A stretch of DNA of 64,000 bases from Arion vulgaris (taxonomy: Eukaryota > Mollusca > Gastropoda > Stylommatophora > Arionidae): positions 29,246,176 to 29,310,175 of the forward strand of contig CM036771.1 in NCBI GenBank assembly GCA_020796225.1. Reading direction: 5' to 3'. This document shows, piece by piece, positions 44,739 to 56,662 of this stretch. The notes under the pieces were generated by a model. That model was not told the DNA's origin and did not search any database. It was given only the letters and a program-made list of their open reading frames with translations. How positions within the stretch are numbered: position 1 is the first letter of the stretch; each line of letters begins with the position of its first letter. Both the position numbers and the translations under genes were made by a program.

Positions 44739-44978
44739 ACGCGTTCTTATGATGAAATCGACTGTAGTCTGGAGCTCATCTCTAGTGCCATGTAGTTTTG
44801 AATGTAGTGTTGTGTTGTAGGGCCAGCATTCTTTTCTTGGGAGGACATACAGGGGGCAGTCTTGCTTCCACGCTTATATAAGAACTAACTCAAAGTCTAG
44901 AGTTATTCATATATATATCTACTATATATATAAAAATCGAGTGTTTGTATGTTTGTTACCTATAGCCTCGGAAACTAC

Positions 44979-45325
44979 TGAACAGATTTAGCTGAAATTT
45001 ACAGGATATGTTTGTTTTGATGTCGAGATGCTACTTGTCATAGTTTGAAATAGGTAGCGCTGAAGATTTTCGAAAAAATCTAAAAAATAATAACACGCTT
45101 ATTTCGTCGAGAGTTTCTAACCAAATTGCCATTAACGTTTCCGGAAGTCTAAGGTGTACGTACTAATATATACACATCAGATTTAGCTGAAATTTACAGG
45201 ATATGTTTGTTTATGTTTGTTTTGATGTCTGGATGCTACCTGTCATAGTTTGAAATAGGTAGCGCTGACAATTTTAGAGAAAATCTTTAAAAATCGAAAA
45301 GCACGCAAATTTCATCGAGAATTTC
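44979..45325. repeat. Tandem duplication in the Helitron 5' leader (unit about 195 bp)
   Basis: TTTAGCTGAAATTTACAGGA starts near 44986 and again near 45182, and the following about 150 bases match with minor changes (GTCATAGTTTGAAATAGGTA in both). Confidence 0.8.
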
Positions 45326-45404
45326 TTCCGAAAGTCTACAGTATCCCATCTACTATATATACACAAGATTCGATGACGTATGATTCAAGTCAATTTTTCA
45401 AACA

Positions 45405-47330
45405 AGCTGAATTGTGTTATTGGTTATTGGTTACTAAACTGACGTCATTGCACTCCGGCAGACCCATAGGTGCTCAGTCTCCCCAACAGATATCGAAGAG
45501 TATGCATACTGATGGTTCCTGTGGCTCGCTGATTAAACACACCTCTCACTCTGCCTCTCAGGCATCCAGTTCGACTTGAACAACGGGTAACTCCAAACTG
45601 CTTAAATCGCTTGATCGATTCAACATCGATTTTAGTGTCCTCATCCAACAGAGAGTCGCGAAGAGACTGAAGAATATCCCCTTATCCATCTTCAACTCCC
45701 CCAACAATCGATGCTGTTGATGCAAGCCTGTCCGCCTCTCATTACCGTAAACACCCGCATGCCCAGGACAGTATATCCACGTAAGCCGCTTGAGGTTAGA
45801 AACTTCTATATACGACATCCACTCATACCGAAACCTGCCATTCTGGATCTTGTGAAGCATCGACTGAGAGTCAGATACAACAACTGCCCAGTAAATGAAG
45901 TCCCAGAAATCCAATGGAGGCAGCAGTAACGGCCTCAACCTCCATCCTCAAACTAGAAGTAGTTGTCCTGTATGCCCCACTTCGCTCTGCAACAACCCTA
46001 CCATGCGCATTAGCCAAGAAACCCCAGCCGGATTTCTCACCACGTTGAATTGACCCATCGGTATATACAACAACATCATCATCCTTGCATTATCTTCTAT
46101 CAGCTGCTTAACTGCGAGATCAGCCTTCATGTTTCCCATCTCTACATTCTCTTCCAAGAGTAATGATAACGTTGAGATAGTTCCTCATGCTACCATCTGT
46201 TGGGATCTATTCTTCCCTTTGGAGGGTCGCAACCGTAGTCACCTGGCCAATTGTTCTCTCAGCCTGGTCCATCCACGACATGCCACGCTTGATTCTCGTG
46301 CCCTTAACATCATTAGTGTTCTTGTGTAGTGGGTGTCTCTTATCCGAAGTAACCCGCATATATGCCTTGGTTTGGGCGAATGCATGACAGGAGCGTAGTG
46401 ACAGAAGGTCAAGCATATATCTCATCTTCACAATGGGGTATCTCTAGTGCAGCCCAGAACTATACGCATACCTTCATTCTGATCCCGTTCGAGTCGTTCA
46501 AATTGTGATCTTGATATCGTAAGAATTCCGAGTCCGTAATCTACCACTGACATTACCAGTCGATCGAACAAAATGGCAAGTAGTCTCTGCTCAAGGTGTG
46601 CGGCCACCATAACTTTGAGAGCCGCAAGACTACGCTTGCACCGTTGTATCGTCTGTTCAATATGGTGTTTGAAAGATAGACTATGATCAAAGGTTATTCC
46701 AAGATAGCGCAGCCTGTCTCTGCACTCGATTGTATGTTCATCAAAGATTACACAGGGTAGGTCAGCCTTGACGATGTGCTTATTCAACGAGCACCACAAC
46801 ATATACGCTTTTTCAGGATTGACTTGAGAGCGAGATTCTCTACACCAACCCGAGATGGTATGCAATGTTTTCTGAATGTCGTCAGCCATCTCTCGTCTAT
46901 CTGATCCAGTCCTATATTTTAAGATATCATCTGCAAATGTCAATGTCGACTCAATCCGGTTGGCTGAATTTTAGCTTCATTTGCTGTGTAAATATTAAAC
47001 AACACGGGTGATAGAGGAGAAACCCCTGGGGTAACCCCCGGGAAATCGCAGGATCCGAATGCCCATGTTCCAAAAACAATGAAAAGTTCCCCATTAAAAA
47101 GCAGCTATCCGGGTTCCCCAAACCCCAAGGGTTAACCCACTTTTAAATAAAAGGGCCCAAATTATTAAAAAAATTTCCTTTTTGCTCCCCCAAGTCGTGG
47201 CCACAGAAAAATCTTTTGCTTGGTTTGGGCCTTCCCTAAACACTTCAAACCCAGCATTGTCCCATGTCCCCTTCTTTTGGCCGGTAGCCCCCCAAGGTCA
47301 GGAGGATGTGGCCTTCCTCCAAGTGACACT
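45405..47330 (-). pseudogene. I-like LINE, RT and RNase H, inserted in the Helitron
   Basis: Right to left on the minus strand: DLQKAFP-like bases near 47180, GLPQGFLLSPVLFNIYTANE near 47030-46975, LTFADDILKYRTGSDRREMA (46945-46885, catalytic FADD), then a 171-codon open stretch to 46428 with RLRYLGITFDHSLSFKHHIE. The RNase H follows with VVVYTDGSIQRGE-type sequence near 46075, VVSDSQSMLHKIQNGRFRYEW (about 45885-45825) and WIYCPGHAGVYGNER (about 45775-45730). The tail and 3' end match 5575-6090. Several frameshifts. Upstream of about 47000 it enters the homopolymer-biased segment. Confidence 0.8.
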
Positions 47331-50300
47331 TCCCTTTTTCGGGCCCCACTATCTTCTCTAGTAATTTATATACATTTTGCAAGGTGGTATCCAGAAACCG
47401 CTGGGCAGTTTAGGACCCTTTCCCCATGTTTGGGAGGTCGTAAAAACTATAAAAATCCTCGGGTCCCAAAGCATTCTGAATTTAAGATCGCAACCCCAGG
47501 TTTGTTTTTTACTCTTTTCCCTAATCATGATCATAGAAAATGCTCATATTTTAAGTTATCGCCAAAAATTTCCCAAATCAATGTTTTTTAAACCCATTTG
47601 GCAAAAATTGCTCTAAAACCCGTTTTAAACCCAAACAAAACTACTTTTCTTTTTTTTCCAACCCTGTATGCCTCCGGCGTCAGGTCGGGAAAATTTCTAA
47701 AAGGGGCCCCTTTTCCCTTCCAGATAGTCTCTTTCTCCCTCTGTTTTTCCCCTGAGGTTCATTTTTCCCCGGCCCCGGCCTTTTGCTTTTTACCCATTGT
47801 ATCGGGCAGCATTGCTTTTGGGGTGCACTGTCTGGTGGTAATTTTTGCTTACGGGCCGAACCATTTAATTTGTTGTTTCTTGGTAAGCCCTAAGTATTGA
47901 TGTTGTACCCCTTTTTTCCTGATGTTTTCATTTCTCAACCGGTCCCCTTTCTTTTAACACCCAGCTTTCCCCGCGGAGCATTTCCCATCCTTTGGACCAG
48001 TTTTCTTCATCTTTTTGTTTTTCAGGTCGGTTTTGGGGAATTGGTAACATAATGTGGGAAATATTTGTTGAACATTGTTTTTTTCATTGAGTTTTTGATC
48101 AAAAGGGGGTTTTTGGGACCTACCCTTTGTTTTTCCTTTGTTGCATCTGTGTTGAATTTCATTAGTTATTCTTCCATTTGCTGAAAAAATGCCCTGTTTT
48201 AAACTTTCTGTTTTATGATGATTATCGATGGAGATATTGAAAATTGTTTTCCCTTTTGGTGAATGTCATTACTTCTGTTTTTGGGTTTATTCCTTTGTAT
48301 TTTTACTTTAAACTGAGCCCGTTGATGTTTTGGTCGTTTTTCCCCTTTGTTTAACCCCCCGACCGTCTGAAAAAAAGAAATTCATTTAAGATTTTAAAAA
48401 AACCGATCGGAGAATTATTCATTTTGGGGGAAGCTTTTTTGCTTAGATGGAAAGGAAACAATTTGGGGAAAAATGGTTTTTTTGCCATCAACGTTTACCT
48501 GAAATTTTAATTATAATTTTAAAAAAATTTTATTAGTTAAAGGGCAGAAACGGGGTGACCATTTATTATTTTTTAAATCAACCCATACCATTGACTGCTA
48601 TAGCGACGTGCAATTCTAAATTAGTAAACCATTTCGCAATAGATGGCGCGGGTGAGTAGTTTTTGACAAATGTTTCCCCTGGTTTACCTGTTTTTTAAAA
48701 ACTTTTTGCCTTTCTTTTTTCCCTTGAATTTTCTTGCAAATTTTTTTTTTATTTTTTCCCAGCGAAACATCAACGGTGATATTTAATTCCGTGGGGAAGA
48801 CAACAAGCTGAAAGTTTTTTCCCACCGCTTTTCCCGAATTTTCCAAAATTTGCAATGGGCCCCCAAAAAAAAAACCTTGGCCCCTCTCATTTGGGAGCAC
48901 GAAAGAAAAGGCATTTTCCCCCCGGGAAACAGATGAGAAACCAAAGGCAAGACTTGAACCAATCGAAATGCACTGCCCCGTCCGTTCAGCTGAAACAATC
49001 GGAGAACGGAAGCAAGACTGAAAACCCGCCCGGATCGACTCCCTCTGCGAACACGCTCCGATTTAAATCTGGGCTTTTCCTTTTACAATACTAATTATGG
49101 TTACAGTCTTCATCCAAATGGGCTAAAAAAATTTTAGATTATTGTTGTATTGAAATTCCCATCAAATTTAAGAATGAAACACCAGGAATTTTGCCCCAGG
49201 GAAAAGTAAAATTTTCCCAGTATTACTTTCCCTACCAAAACCCATTATAAACGTTGGTGAGGTGACACAAGCCAATCAAATTTTTCCCGGCAAACATACG
49301 CAGGACCCTTTTTCAAAATGAATCGTTTTTAAAAAATATCGTGCGGGAATTACATGCCCACATTAAAAGTTCAAGGGAAAATTTTTTTCACGTGCTGGTT
49401 CACTACCCCCTCCCCGGGAAAAATTACAAATTTTTCAATTTTTTTTCATGGGAAACCTGATGAAAAAAAGGATCGTTGCCCGTTTCCCAATCCCGGGTGC
49501 AAAACGAAAAATAGTCGCTCATTACAAACTTTTTCGACCCAACAAAACGAATTAATTCGATTTTTCCCAGAACTGCCCTGCAACAATTACCAGCTGATGA
49601 CTACCGGGGTTGTACTTTAAAAGGGGCCCCGACAAAACCCCCCGTTGGTCAACACGAAAAACAGTACAATGCCCCAAAAATTTAAGGGGGTCGTTTGGTT
49701 GGCGGAAATTTTTTTCACGTGATATAACCCTTTATCGCAGAAGGGTGATTTCAGCGAACTCAAAAACTCAAAGCTCCTACGACCCGGGTTACAATATCCC
49801 CAAAAATTTTTGGGAAGGGGAAGGAAAGGAAAATCATTTTAACATCAAATTTAGAAAAACCAAAAAAAGATGGGAAAAAGAATAAGAAAGTTAGTGCTAT
49901 GAATTTTATTCATTCGATTTGTTTTGTGAAAACTTGAAAATCATATCTTGAAATGTCGAAATTTTCCATCAATACATTGTCGATATGGGGGTGCAAAATC
50001 GAAACGAGCGATTCCTCTCATTTGATTAAACCAAAAACCCAAATTGGGGTTCAGAACAGAACATTCATTTACGTGATGCAATTTTAATAAAGGGAATGGA
50101 ATCCCAATAATTGGGAAAAAAAGGGCATCTACCAGCCACATTTACCGGGGTCCCCGGGACATGCGGGAATACGCCAAAAAGCAAAGACATTTTTCGCGCC
50201 TTGGCCGTCCCGAAATTTTTTATCACGTTTACACCCCAAACCTACGGGGGTGAAAAAAAAAACTTTTTTTAACGGACAATTATTATCGGATCGTCTGATA

Positions 50301-51900
50301 TTACCGCGCGTTTTCAAACAAAAAAATTTAAAAACTTTAATGGATTTTTAAATTGTCCCAAACAAGTTTTTGGAAAAACCGCTTTTTTGGATGTATTCCA
50401 ACAATGGCAAAAAGGTTCCCACAAAAAATTTGGGAATTTGGTTGGGTTGAAAAAGTCAAACCCGATCAAAAGATCAAGTCATCTTCCCGGGAAAAAAGGG
50501 TGTCGAATTGGGTTCCCGGGTTTTTTTGAAATCGTCACCAAAAAAATTATTCTGGTCCATTGGCTTACTTCCCAAAAAAACACCCTGCATGTCTGATGGA
50601 AAATGCAAAAAGTCCCCAAAAAACTTACTGCCGATACTATCACTGGCAAAAACGGATATTTTTCTCTTTGTCGACGATCAAATTAAGATGGCGGAAAAAC
50701 CATCCTGTAAAAATGGGAAAAATGATGTTTAAGCCCATAATTTGTTTTTTTTACCCAAAATTTCCCTTCCTCGAAACGCCAAACCAAAACCCAAGTCATA
50801 GGGGAACCGGGGAAAAACGATCAAAACTTTTAAAAAATGTCACCAAAGGAAGCGATATGGCAGTTTTGGGAGTAAATATCTTCATCCATCTGTAAACGGA
50901 ATTTTTTTAACGGGGCGCTACATTAGTAGCAATGAAGCAATGAGGGATTCTATCATTTCCCAAACCATGAAAGACATCCCAAAAGTTTTCCCTTTTTCAG
51001 GGCACCCTTTAAAAAGGACAGCGCGTTTACAACAGAAAATACAGACGGCATTGTCAATCGAAAAAATTCATTTTTCATTGTTTAGGGGAAAATTTTTCAA
51101 AGGCGCTACTTTACCTGAACCCGCCATCATACTTACATGGAATGGGCAAAAAGTTTTCCCAAAGTCCAAAAAAAGGGAAAAACAGTTGAAGGGCATTTAA
51201 ATTTTATTCGAAAACCCAAAATTAGGCCGATTGTACACTGTTCATTTAAAAAATGCAGAATCTTTTTCCCGCATTACTGTTAATCAACAAACATGGACCA
51301 AATCCTTCCAAAAATTTGGGGGAAAAGTTAAGGGGCACTATGTCTACTTATCGTGGAAACCCCAAAAATTTCATCTTCCGAAAACGATGCCCTTGGGGCA
51401 CTTCACTCCCTTTATATTCCCAAAATTTAACCCAAATACCATATTTGCAGTAAATTTAAAAACTTCTTCCCATCCCAAACCAAAGAACCGGGAAAAAACA
51501 AAACTCCTGAGTGAAGACATCCTACATTGCTTGCGTAGACGAATCAAAATCCTGGAAATTTAATTCCAAAGAATAATGAGGCAATTTTTATTGAGGACAT
51601 ATGTTTAGCTCCCAATAAAGCACTGGGGGCAATTGGGGAAAGGGAAAGGCTGCCGTGCCAGAAGATCTGTAAACAACCTTTTGATTTGAGATGGAACGGG
51701 AAAAAACACTTTGATATCAAGGGAAATTTGGGACATTTGTTCAAAAAAGAAACTTCCAAATTTATTCCCCGAACAACCAAAAGCATATGACAGAATTTTG
51801 CATGCTTTAAAAAAAAAACGGATATTGATTTTTTTAGATGGGCCCCGGGGGCACAGGGGAAAACCTTTTTCATTTCACTTCTTTGGAACCATCGATCACG
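47000..51900. other. Homopolymer-biased segment, probable consensus artefact
   Basis: Runs such as CCCC, GGGG, AAAAAA and TTTTTT become abundant at about 47000 and end by about 51900. Known sequences remain alignable across it but with bases replaced by a neighbour: the RTE tail at 47690-48400 versus 61225-61700, and Helitron signatures at 49.3-51.9 kb. Reading frame is often kept between changes, which is unlike ordinary decay by indels. Treat every base and ORF here as unreliable. Confidence 0.75.
47690..48400 (-). pseudogene. RTE LINE C-terminal fragment in the artefact segment
   Basis: The stretch aligns in order with 61290-61870: TGTTGTACCC, then TGATGT..TCATTTCT.AACCGGT, then TTTGCTGAAAAAATG and TCGATGGAGATATTG, then GAATGTCATTACTTC. 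The protein would be the end of the same minus-strand RTE subfamily seen at 21.06, 61.22 and (plus strand) 13.47 kb. About a quarter of the bases differ by eye, mostly creating runs. Confidence 0.7.
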
Positions 51901-53124
51901 AAATAATATTGCAAATGGAATCGCATCTTCTGGAATTGAGGCAACTCTTTAGATGGTGGCCGAACAGCGCATTCAGCGCTGAAATTGGCGTTGAATATGC
52001 AAATCACTGAGACACCAACATGCAATATCAACAAAAATTCTGCAATGGGTAAAGTACTCCAATTATGTCAACTCATTATATGGGATGAATGTACTATGGC
52101 GCACAAAAGATGATAGCGCTTCATCGTACACTAAAAGATTTGAGAAGAAATGACCAGCTCTTCGGTGGCGCACTCATTTTATTGTCTGGCGATTTCCGGT
52201 AAACTCTACCAGTTATACCAAGATCAACACCCGCTGATGAACTTAATGCATGCCTCCTGAAATCATCAGGTTTATGGCAACACATACAGAAATTGACTTT
52301 GAAGACCAATATGCGTATACAACTACAATATGATGAAACCGCTGAACGTTTCGCAAAACAATTGTTGGATATTGGAAATGGGAAAATGCCAATCGATGAA
52401 TGATTCCACACGATGTATCCCGTTGCCAACAAACTTCTGTAACATCATAGCGTCCACAGACGAATTGATTCATAAAGTTTTCCCAAATATTGCACATAAT
52501 TACAAAATCATCAGTGGCTCAGTGCACGTGCAATATTAGCAGCAAAAAACAAGGATGTATATGCCATGAATTTGAGCATTCAAAACAAAATACCAGGCGA
52601 AGTGACAACGTATAAGTCCATCGATACTGTAATGAATCAAGACGAAGTTGTCAATTATCCAACTGAATTCTTGAATTCACTTGATTTGCCAGGCATGCCA
52701 CCACACGTTTTAACATTGAAAATTGGCGCCTATCATTCTTCTCCGAAACATCAATCCACCACAACTTTGCAACGGTACCAGGCTTTTAGTGAAAAATATG
52801 ATGAACAATATCATCGAAGGTACAATTTTAAATGGAAAATTTAAAGGAGAAGATATACTATTGCCACGCATCCCAATGATTCCAACAGACATGCCATTCG
52901 AATTCAAACGCTTGCAGTTTCCGGTGCGACTCGCCTTTGCAATGACCATCAACAAATCACAAGGACAATCGCTACAAGTGTGTGGACTACATTTGGAAAA
53001 TCCATGCTTTTCACATGGACAGCTATATGTGGCCTGTTCACGCGTTGGAAAACCTTCTGATTTATTCGTGTACGCACCAGACGGAAAAACAAAGAATATT
53101 GTATATCAAAGAGCACTTCAATAA
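48860..53124 (+). pseudogene. Helitron Rep/PIF1-like helicase
   Basis: Helitron protein signatures appear in order. The N-terminal region has a basic Gln-rich part near 48950-49020, FKVQG.I near 49360, QHNELIR-like near 49535-49560, RDITLYRRR near 49714-49740 and PK.FWEGE..YHFNIK-like near 49795-49850. The Helitron-like N domain has a GPRDMREYAK segment, then a LGRP segment near 50147-50215. Then come KGSDMAV near 50843, GRYISSNEAM at 50909-50938 and YTVHLKNAES near 51231-51262. The helicase Walker A (FLDGP..) is near 51829-51860, ILLSGDFR near 52173-52200 and FAMTINKSQGQSLQVCG near 52939-52990, ending at a stop at 53122-53124. The clean part after 51.9 kb is almost intact, with single lesions near 52200, 52400 and 52530. 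The protein would nick, unwind and strand-transfer the element. Confidence 0.85.
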
Positions 53125-53284
53125 ACAGAATTAAAATGAAACGTTAAATTGTAAGTTTTTTTTCCCAAGAAAATGAACAAAAGGACAATGATCCAAAATA
53201 ATAATTAAATATTGTTATACCGAGTTTCCTTTAAATTCAATTTCTTTTGGAGGTGTAGCAACGCGCAGGGTACAGCCAGTGTTG

Positions 53285-53415
53285 CTCAATTTAGCACTTT
53301 TAGTGCTAGATCTAGCACTATTTTTTGTGATCTAGCACTACAAATTTAGATCTAGCACCTAGCACCAAATCTAGCACTGAAAAAAAAAAATTAGTTAGCA
53401 CTTTTAGCACTTCTT
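53285..53415. repeat. Subterminal CTAGCACTT repeats of the hAT element
   Basis: About ten copies of TAGCAC or its complement within 130 bases; the right end (60660-60720 and 60900-60960) carries the same motif. Such repeats are the usual transposase-binding clusters in hAT elements. Confidence 0.75.
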
Positions 53416-53624
53416 TTAGTTTGGTATATGAATCAGAAAATCTCGACAAAAAAAAAAGACGAACAAGCACAGAAAATTTATTACAACGAGATCCGGGTAA
53501 TGAATTTCAGTGTGAGAACAACTCTGAGAGGTCCATGTTTGACTTAGAGTATAGCTGTAGCCTACCAACAAATAACCTTGATTCTCCGAAAGGAGTTAAT
53601 TCTTATTTTTCATTTTTGTTGGCC

Positions 53625-53876
53625 TACACGCTCTGATATAACCAATAAAAGGTTTCTTAGGTTGAAAGGGGGTCCCGCTTAAAGAGGCTTTAATCCCCTA
53701 ATAAACAAACAAACAAACCAAGCAAATAACAATACTCTTGGATTCTCCGAAATTTTCATGTTTGTTGGCCTACACGCTCTGATATAACCAATAAAGGTTC
53801 GCCTTAGGTTGAAAGGGGCGTGCCTCGCTTAAAGAGGCTTTAATCCCCACTAAACAAACAAACCAAGCAAATGGTT
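53625..53876 (+). mobile_element. Two short copies of a LINE 3' end
   Basis: Two stretches (about 53625-53715 and 53764-53876) share TTGGCCTACACGCTCTGATA, then TTAGGTTGAAAGGGG, then TTAAAGAGGCTTTAATCCCC and an ACAAACAAACAAACC tail. The same block ends the LINE at 57806-57905. They are therefore extremely 5'-truncated LINE insertions, or a SINE sharing that tail. The flanks GATTCTCCGAAA recur in front of both. Confidence 0.75.
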
Positions 53877-53989
53877 TTTTTTTCTTGTCGAACCCGACTT
53901 TACCTCGTGTTCTAGCTTGATAAGCTGGTCTAGGGTGCTTCTTTTGCTTCGAGCCTGTTTGGGAAGGGCTGTACAGGTTGTGTTTGTTC

Positions 53990-54725
53990 ATGTGAAATGT
54001 GATTCGTTTGTTGATAATTGTTTCAATATTTTCCTAGGTGTGATGTGAGTGATATAGGCCTGTATGAGTTGGTATCCTTCGGGTCTTTATCAGGCTTAAG
54101 TATTGGGATGACGGTAGCTGTTTTCCATAAATTTGGGATTATTCCCTCTGACCAGACTTGGTTAAACAGGTTTGCTATGATCCCTATCACATTGGGAGAC
54201 ACCTTTTTGATGATGGCATAGCTCAGAATGTCTGGACCTGTTGCGGTGTTAGATTTCTCCCCTAATGCTCTAGTTATTTCTTGAGCTGTGATGTCTGCGT
54301 AGATGTATGTGTTTTCTTCTTCTTGACTTGTTATTTCTAGTTCCTCTAATGTTTGTTGTCTTCGATAATTTCTACGGTCATGTTGGTTTTGGCACTAACT
54401 GAGTGGAAGTGTTGGGCCAGTGCATTGGCTTTTTCTTTGTCTGTTGTTGCGGGTATTTCCCTCTAGTGTTGGTATGTTGGTTTTCTGTCTGTTTCACCTT
54501 GATACAGTTCAGCTTATTCCAGACTGTTGCTGCTGATGTTTTAAAGCTTATTGTCTCGCAGAAACTTCTCCAGTGGACTTCTTTTGCTTTTAATATAATT
54601 TTGTTGCATTCATTTCTAAGTTGTCTGTATTTTGTTAGGTTTTTCTCTGTTTTGTTCTTTCTTGCTCTGTCCAGAGCCCTGTTTCTTTCTTTAACTTGCC
54701 TTAGGTGGCATAAGCACATTGCCAA
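53990..54725 (-). pseudogene. I/Jockey-type LINE fragment, linker and RT start
   Basis: The minus strand 54725-54378 is open for 115 codons: KNLTKYRQLRNECNKIILKA, KEVHWRSFCETISFKTSAAT and VWNKLNCIKVKQTENQ, the connector between endonuclease and RT in this group. Further on, shifted frames give PGPDQIS-like and IANLFNQVWSEGIIPKF motifs and a KPDK.P..TNSYRPI-like end near 54040, the first RT blocks. It is in opposite orientation to the RT/RNase H half at 55129, with a 40-bp array between. Confidence 0.72.
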
Positions 54726-54735
54726 CCAAACCGAT

Positions 54736-55115
54736 AGATGTCGGGCATGCTTAACATGCTACGATATATCAAGTGAATGTTGGGGCATGCTTAACATGCT
54801 ACGATATATCAAGTAGATGTCGGGGCATGCTTAACATGCTACGATATATCAAGTAGATGTTGGGGCATGCTTAACATGCTACGATATATCAAGTAGATGT
54901 CGGGGCATGCTTAACATGCTACGATATATCAAGTAGATGTCATGGCATGCTTAACATGCTACGATAATGCTTAACATGCTACGATATATCAAGTAGATGT
55001 TGGGGCATGCTTAACATGCTACGATATATCAAGTAGATGTCGGGGCATGCTTAACATGCTACGATATATCAATGTTAACATGCTAAGATATATCAATGCT
55101 TAACATCACGATATA
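54736..55115. repeat. 40-bp minisatellite, about 9 copies, with a hairpin in each unit
   Basis: Period 40 (GCATGCTTAACATGC at 54785, 54825, 54865, 54905 and so on), with a truncated unit near 54966 and degraded ones after 55070. GCATG and CATGC can form a 5-bp stem. Confidence 0.92.
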
Positions 55116-55128
55116 TCAAGGGTAATGG

Positions 55129-56503
55129 ATGGGGACCCTCAACAACACAATGATTACCTTCTACAAGGCTTTTATCAGAGGGAAAATTGACTACGCCAGT
55201 ATTATATACGAGTCAACGGCACCAACTAACCAAGCCAAGCTAGACAGGGTCCAAAGCAGAGCTCTGGCTACTATAGCAGGGGCTTTTAAAGGATCACCCT
55301 CTGAAGCCGTAGAAGTGGCCCTAGGTGTTATCCCGCTTAGCCTAAGAAGAAAAGAACTCAGGCTCAACTACTGGGCTAAGATGGGCAATAACACAAAACA
55401 CCCAGCACACGTAGCATACCAACACAGAAGACAGTGGACAAGAAAAGACTCTATCGCACAATACAGAGCAGCTGGGTGGAAAACACAAATTGAGCTGGCG
55501 CAATTACCCTCCTCAAGAAGCTAGTGAACAAAAGAAAACTGCATACAGCAGTAATCCCACCATGGGAGCTCATCACACCACAAACAGACACATTTTTAAC
55601 AACCAAAGGGAAAAAAGGAAGCACAGAACCATGGAAACTAAAGTCCACCGCCAACAAATACATCAAGCAACATGCTGAAAACGGTGTCCAGATCTTCACA
55701 GATGGATCCAAGGGGACGGACGAACAATTGGGTATGGGGATTGTTATACCTAAATGGGGAATAAAACAATGCTATGACTGCCAAACACACATCAGTATTC
55801 ACGGCAGAGCTAACGGCTATTCTGAAAGCACTGGAAATTGCTACAGAATACCCCTCCCCAGAAGATCACTGTCCTCACGGACTCGCCATCTGCTGTGCAG
55901 ACCATATTAAATCACCATGATGGCCAAAGCCCGGGACATCGTAGAAGCATACAATACACAACAAGACTACACCATATGGGATTTCACATTAACATCATGT
56001 GGATTCCATCACATGTTGGCATAGTAGGCAATGAACAGGCAGACAAAGAAACAAATAAAGGTAGAAGCAGCTCTAGGAAAATCAAGATGAGTTTGGGCCC
56101 AGGGGAGATCAAGAGCATAATCACCAACATAATAAACAACGACTGGGCAGAGGCCTGGAACTCCAGCTCAAAGGGTAGACTCGCCCGTGCCCTACTGAAA
56201 GCCCCAGCAAGAAAGAGCCAAATCCAGGATGAGCTGAAAATCCCTGTAAACAGAACGGCTGAAACTGGGGAAAGGAATTTTAGCCTGCTGGAACCCATAT
56301 GTGAACACTGTGATGAGGAAAACACTACAGAACACTTTTTACTACACTGCCAGAAATATCAGCAACACAGAACACAATTAGAGCAACACTTTCAAGATAG
56401 AAATATACAATGGCATATAGGGCATATGCTAGGACATGACGCCACCCGAGAAACACTGCAGCTGGTCAAACAATACATAACAAGATCCAAGCATGAAATA
56501 TAA
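55129..56503 (+). pseudogene. LINE RT thumb, RNase H and CCHC-like tail
   Basis: The first frame (55129-55524) reads ITFYKAFIRGKIDYASIIYE, then KLDRVQSRALATIAGAFKGS and PSEAVEVALGVIPLSLRR, the end of an RT of the I/Jockey group. The RNase H starts with QIFTDGSKGTDEQLGMGIVI (55690-55750, first Asp) and continues with AITAILKALEIATE-like bases, then TVLTDSPSAVQTIL near 55870 and INIMWIPSHVGIVGNEQADK (55988-56047, WIPSH and GNEQAD). It ends with ICEHCDEENTTEHFLLHCQK, a C-x2-C-x8-H-x4-C finger (about 56299-56356). The segment 55838-56503 is open for 221 codons, so this copy is relatively young; frame breaks remain near 55524 and 55850. Confidence 0.85.
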
Positions 56504-56582
56504 AACATGAGAGCAAAATCAGCAAGCAAGTTGACAAAAACCAACTACTTAAAACCAGCAAACAAATCAGACCAACACCAAA

Positions 56583-56662
56583 TGCCCTTTTCAGGGCTGC
56601 ACCAAGATCAACATAAAATGCCCTTATCAGCGCCGCACAAAAAGGCCCTTTTCAGGGCTAAA
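56583..56662 (+). promoter_or_regulatory. Three hairpins resembling the histone mRNA 3' stem-loop
   Basis: GCCCTTTTCAGGGC near 56584, GCCCTTATCAGCGC near 56620 and GGCCCTTTTCAGGGCT near 56643. The histone 3' stem-loop has a 6-bp stem opening GG and closing CC, with a four-base U-rich loop; the third copy fits except for its last base. They lie 80-160 bases after the LINE stop codon. Confidence 0.5.

Noticed and set aside
47220..51873. Many ORFs of 60-125 codons on both strands in the homopolymer-rich segment
   Set aside because: They sit in probably corrupted sequence, and those I could place are pieces of the Helitron or of LINEs. No separate gene is credible.
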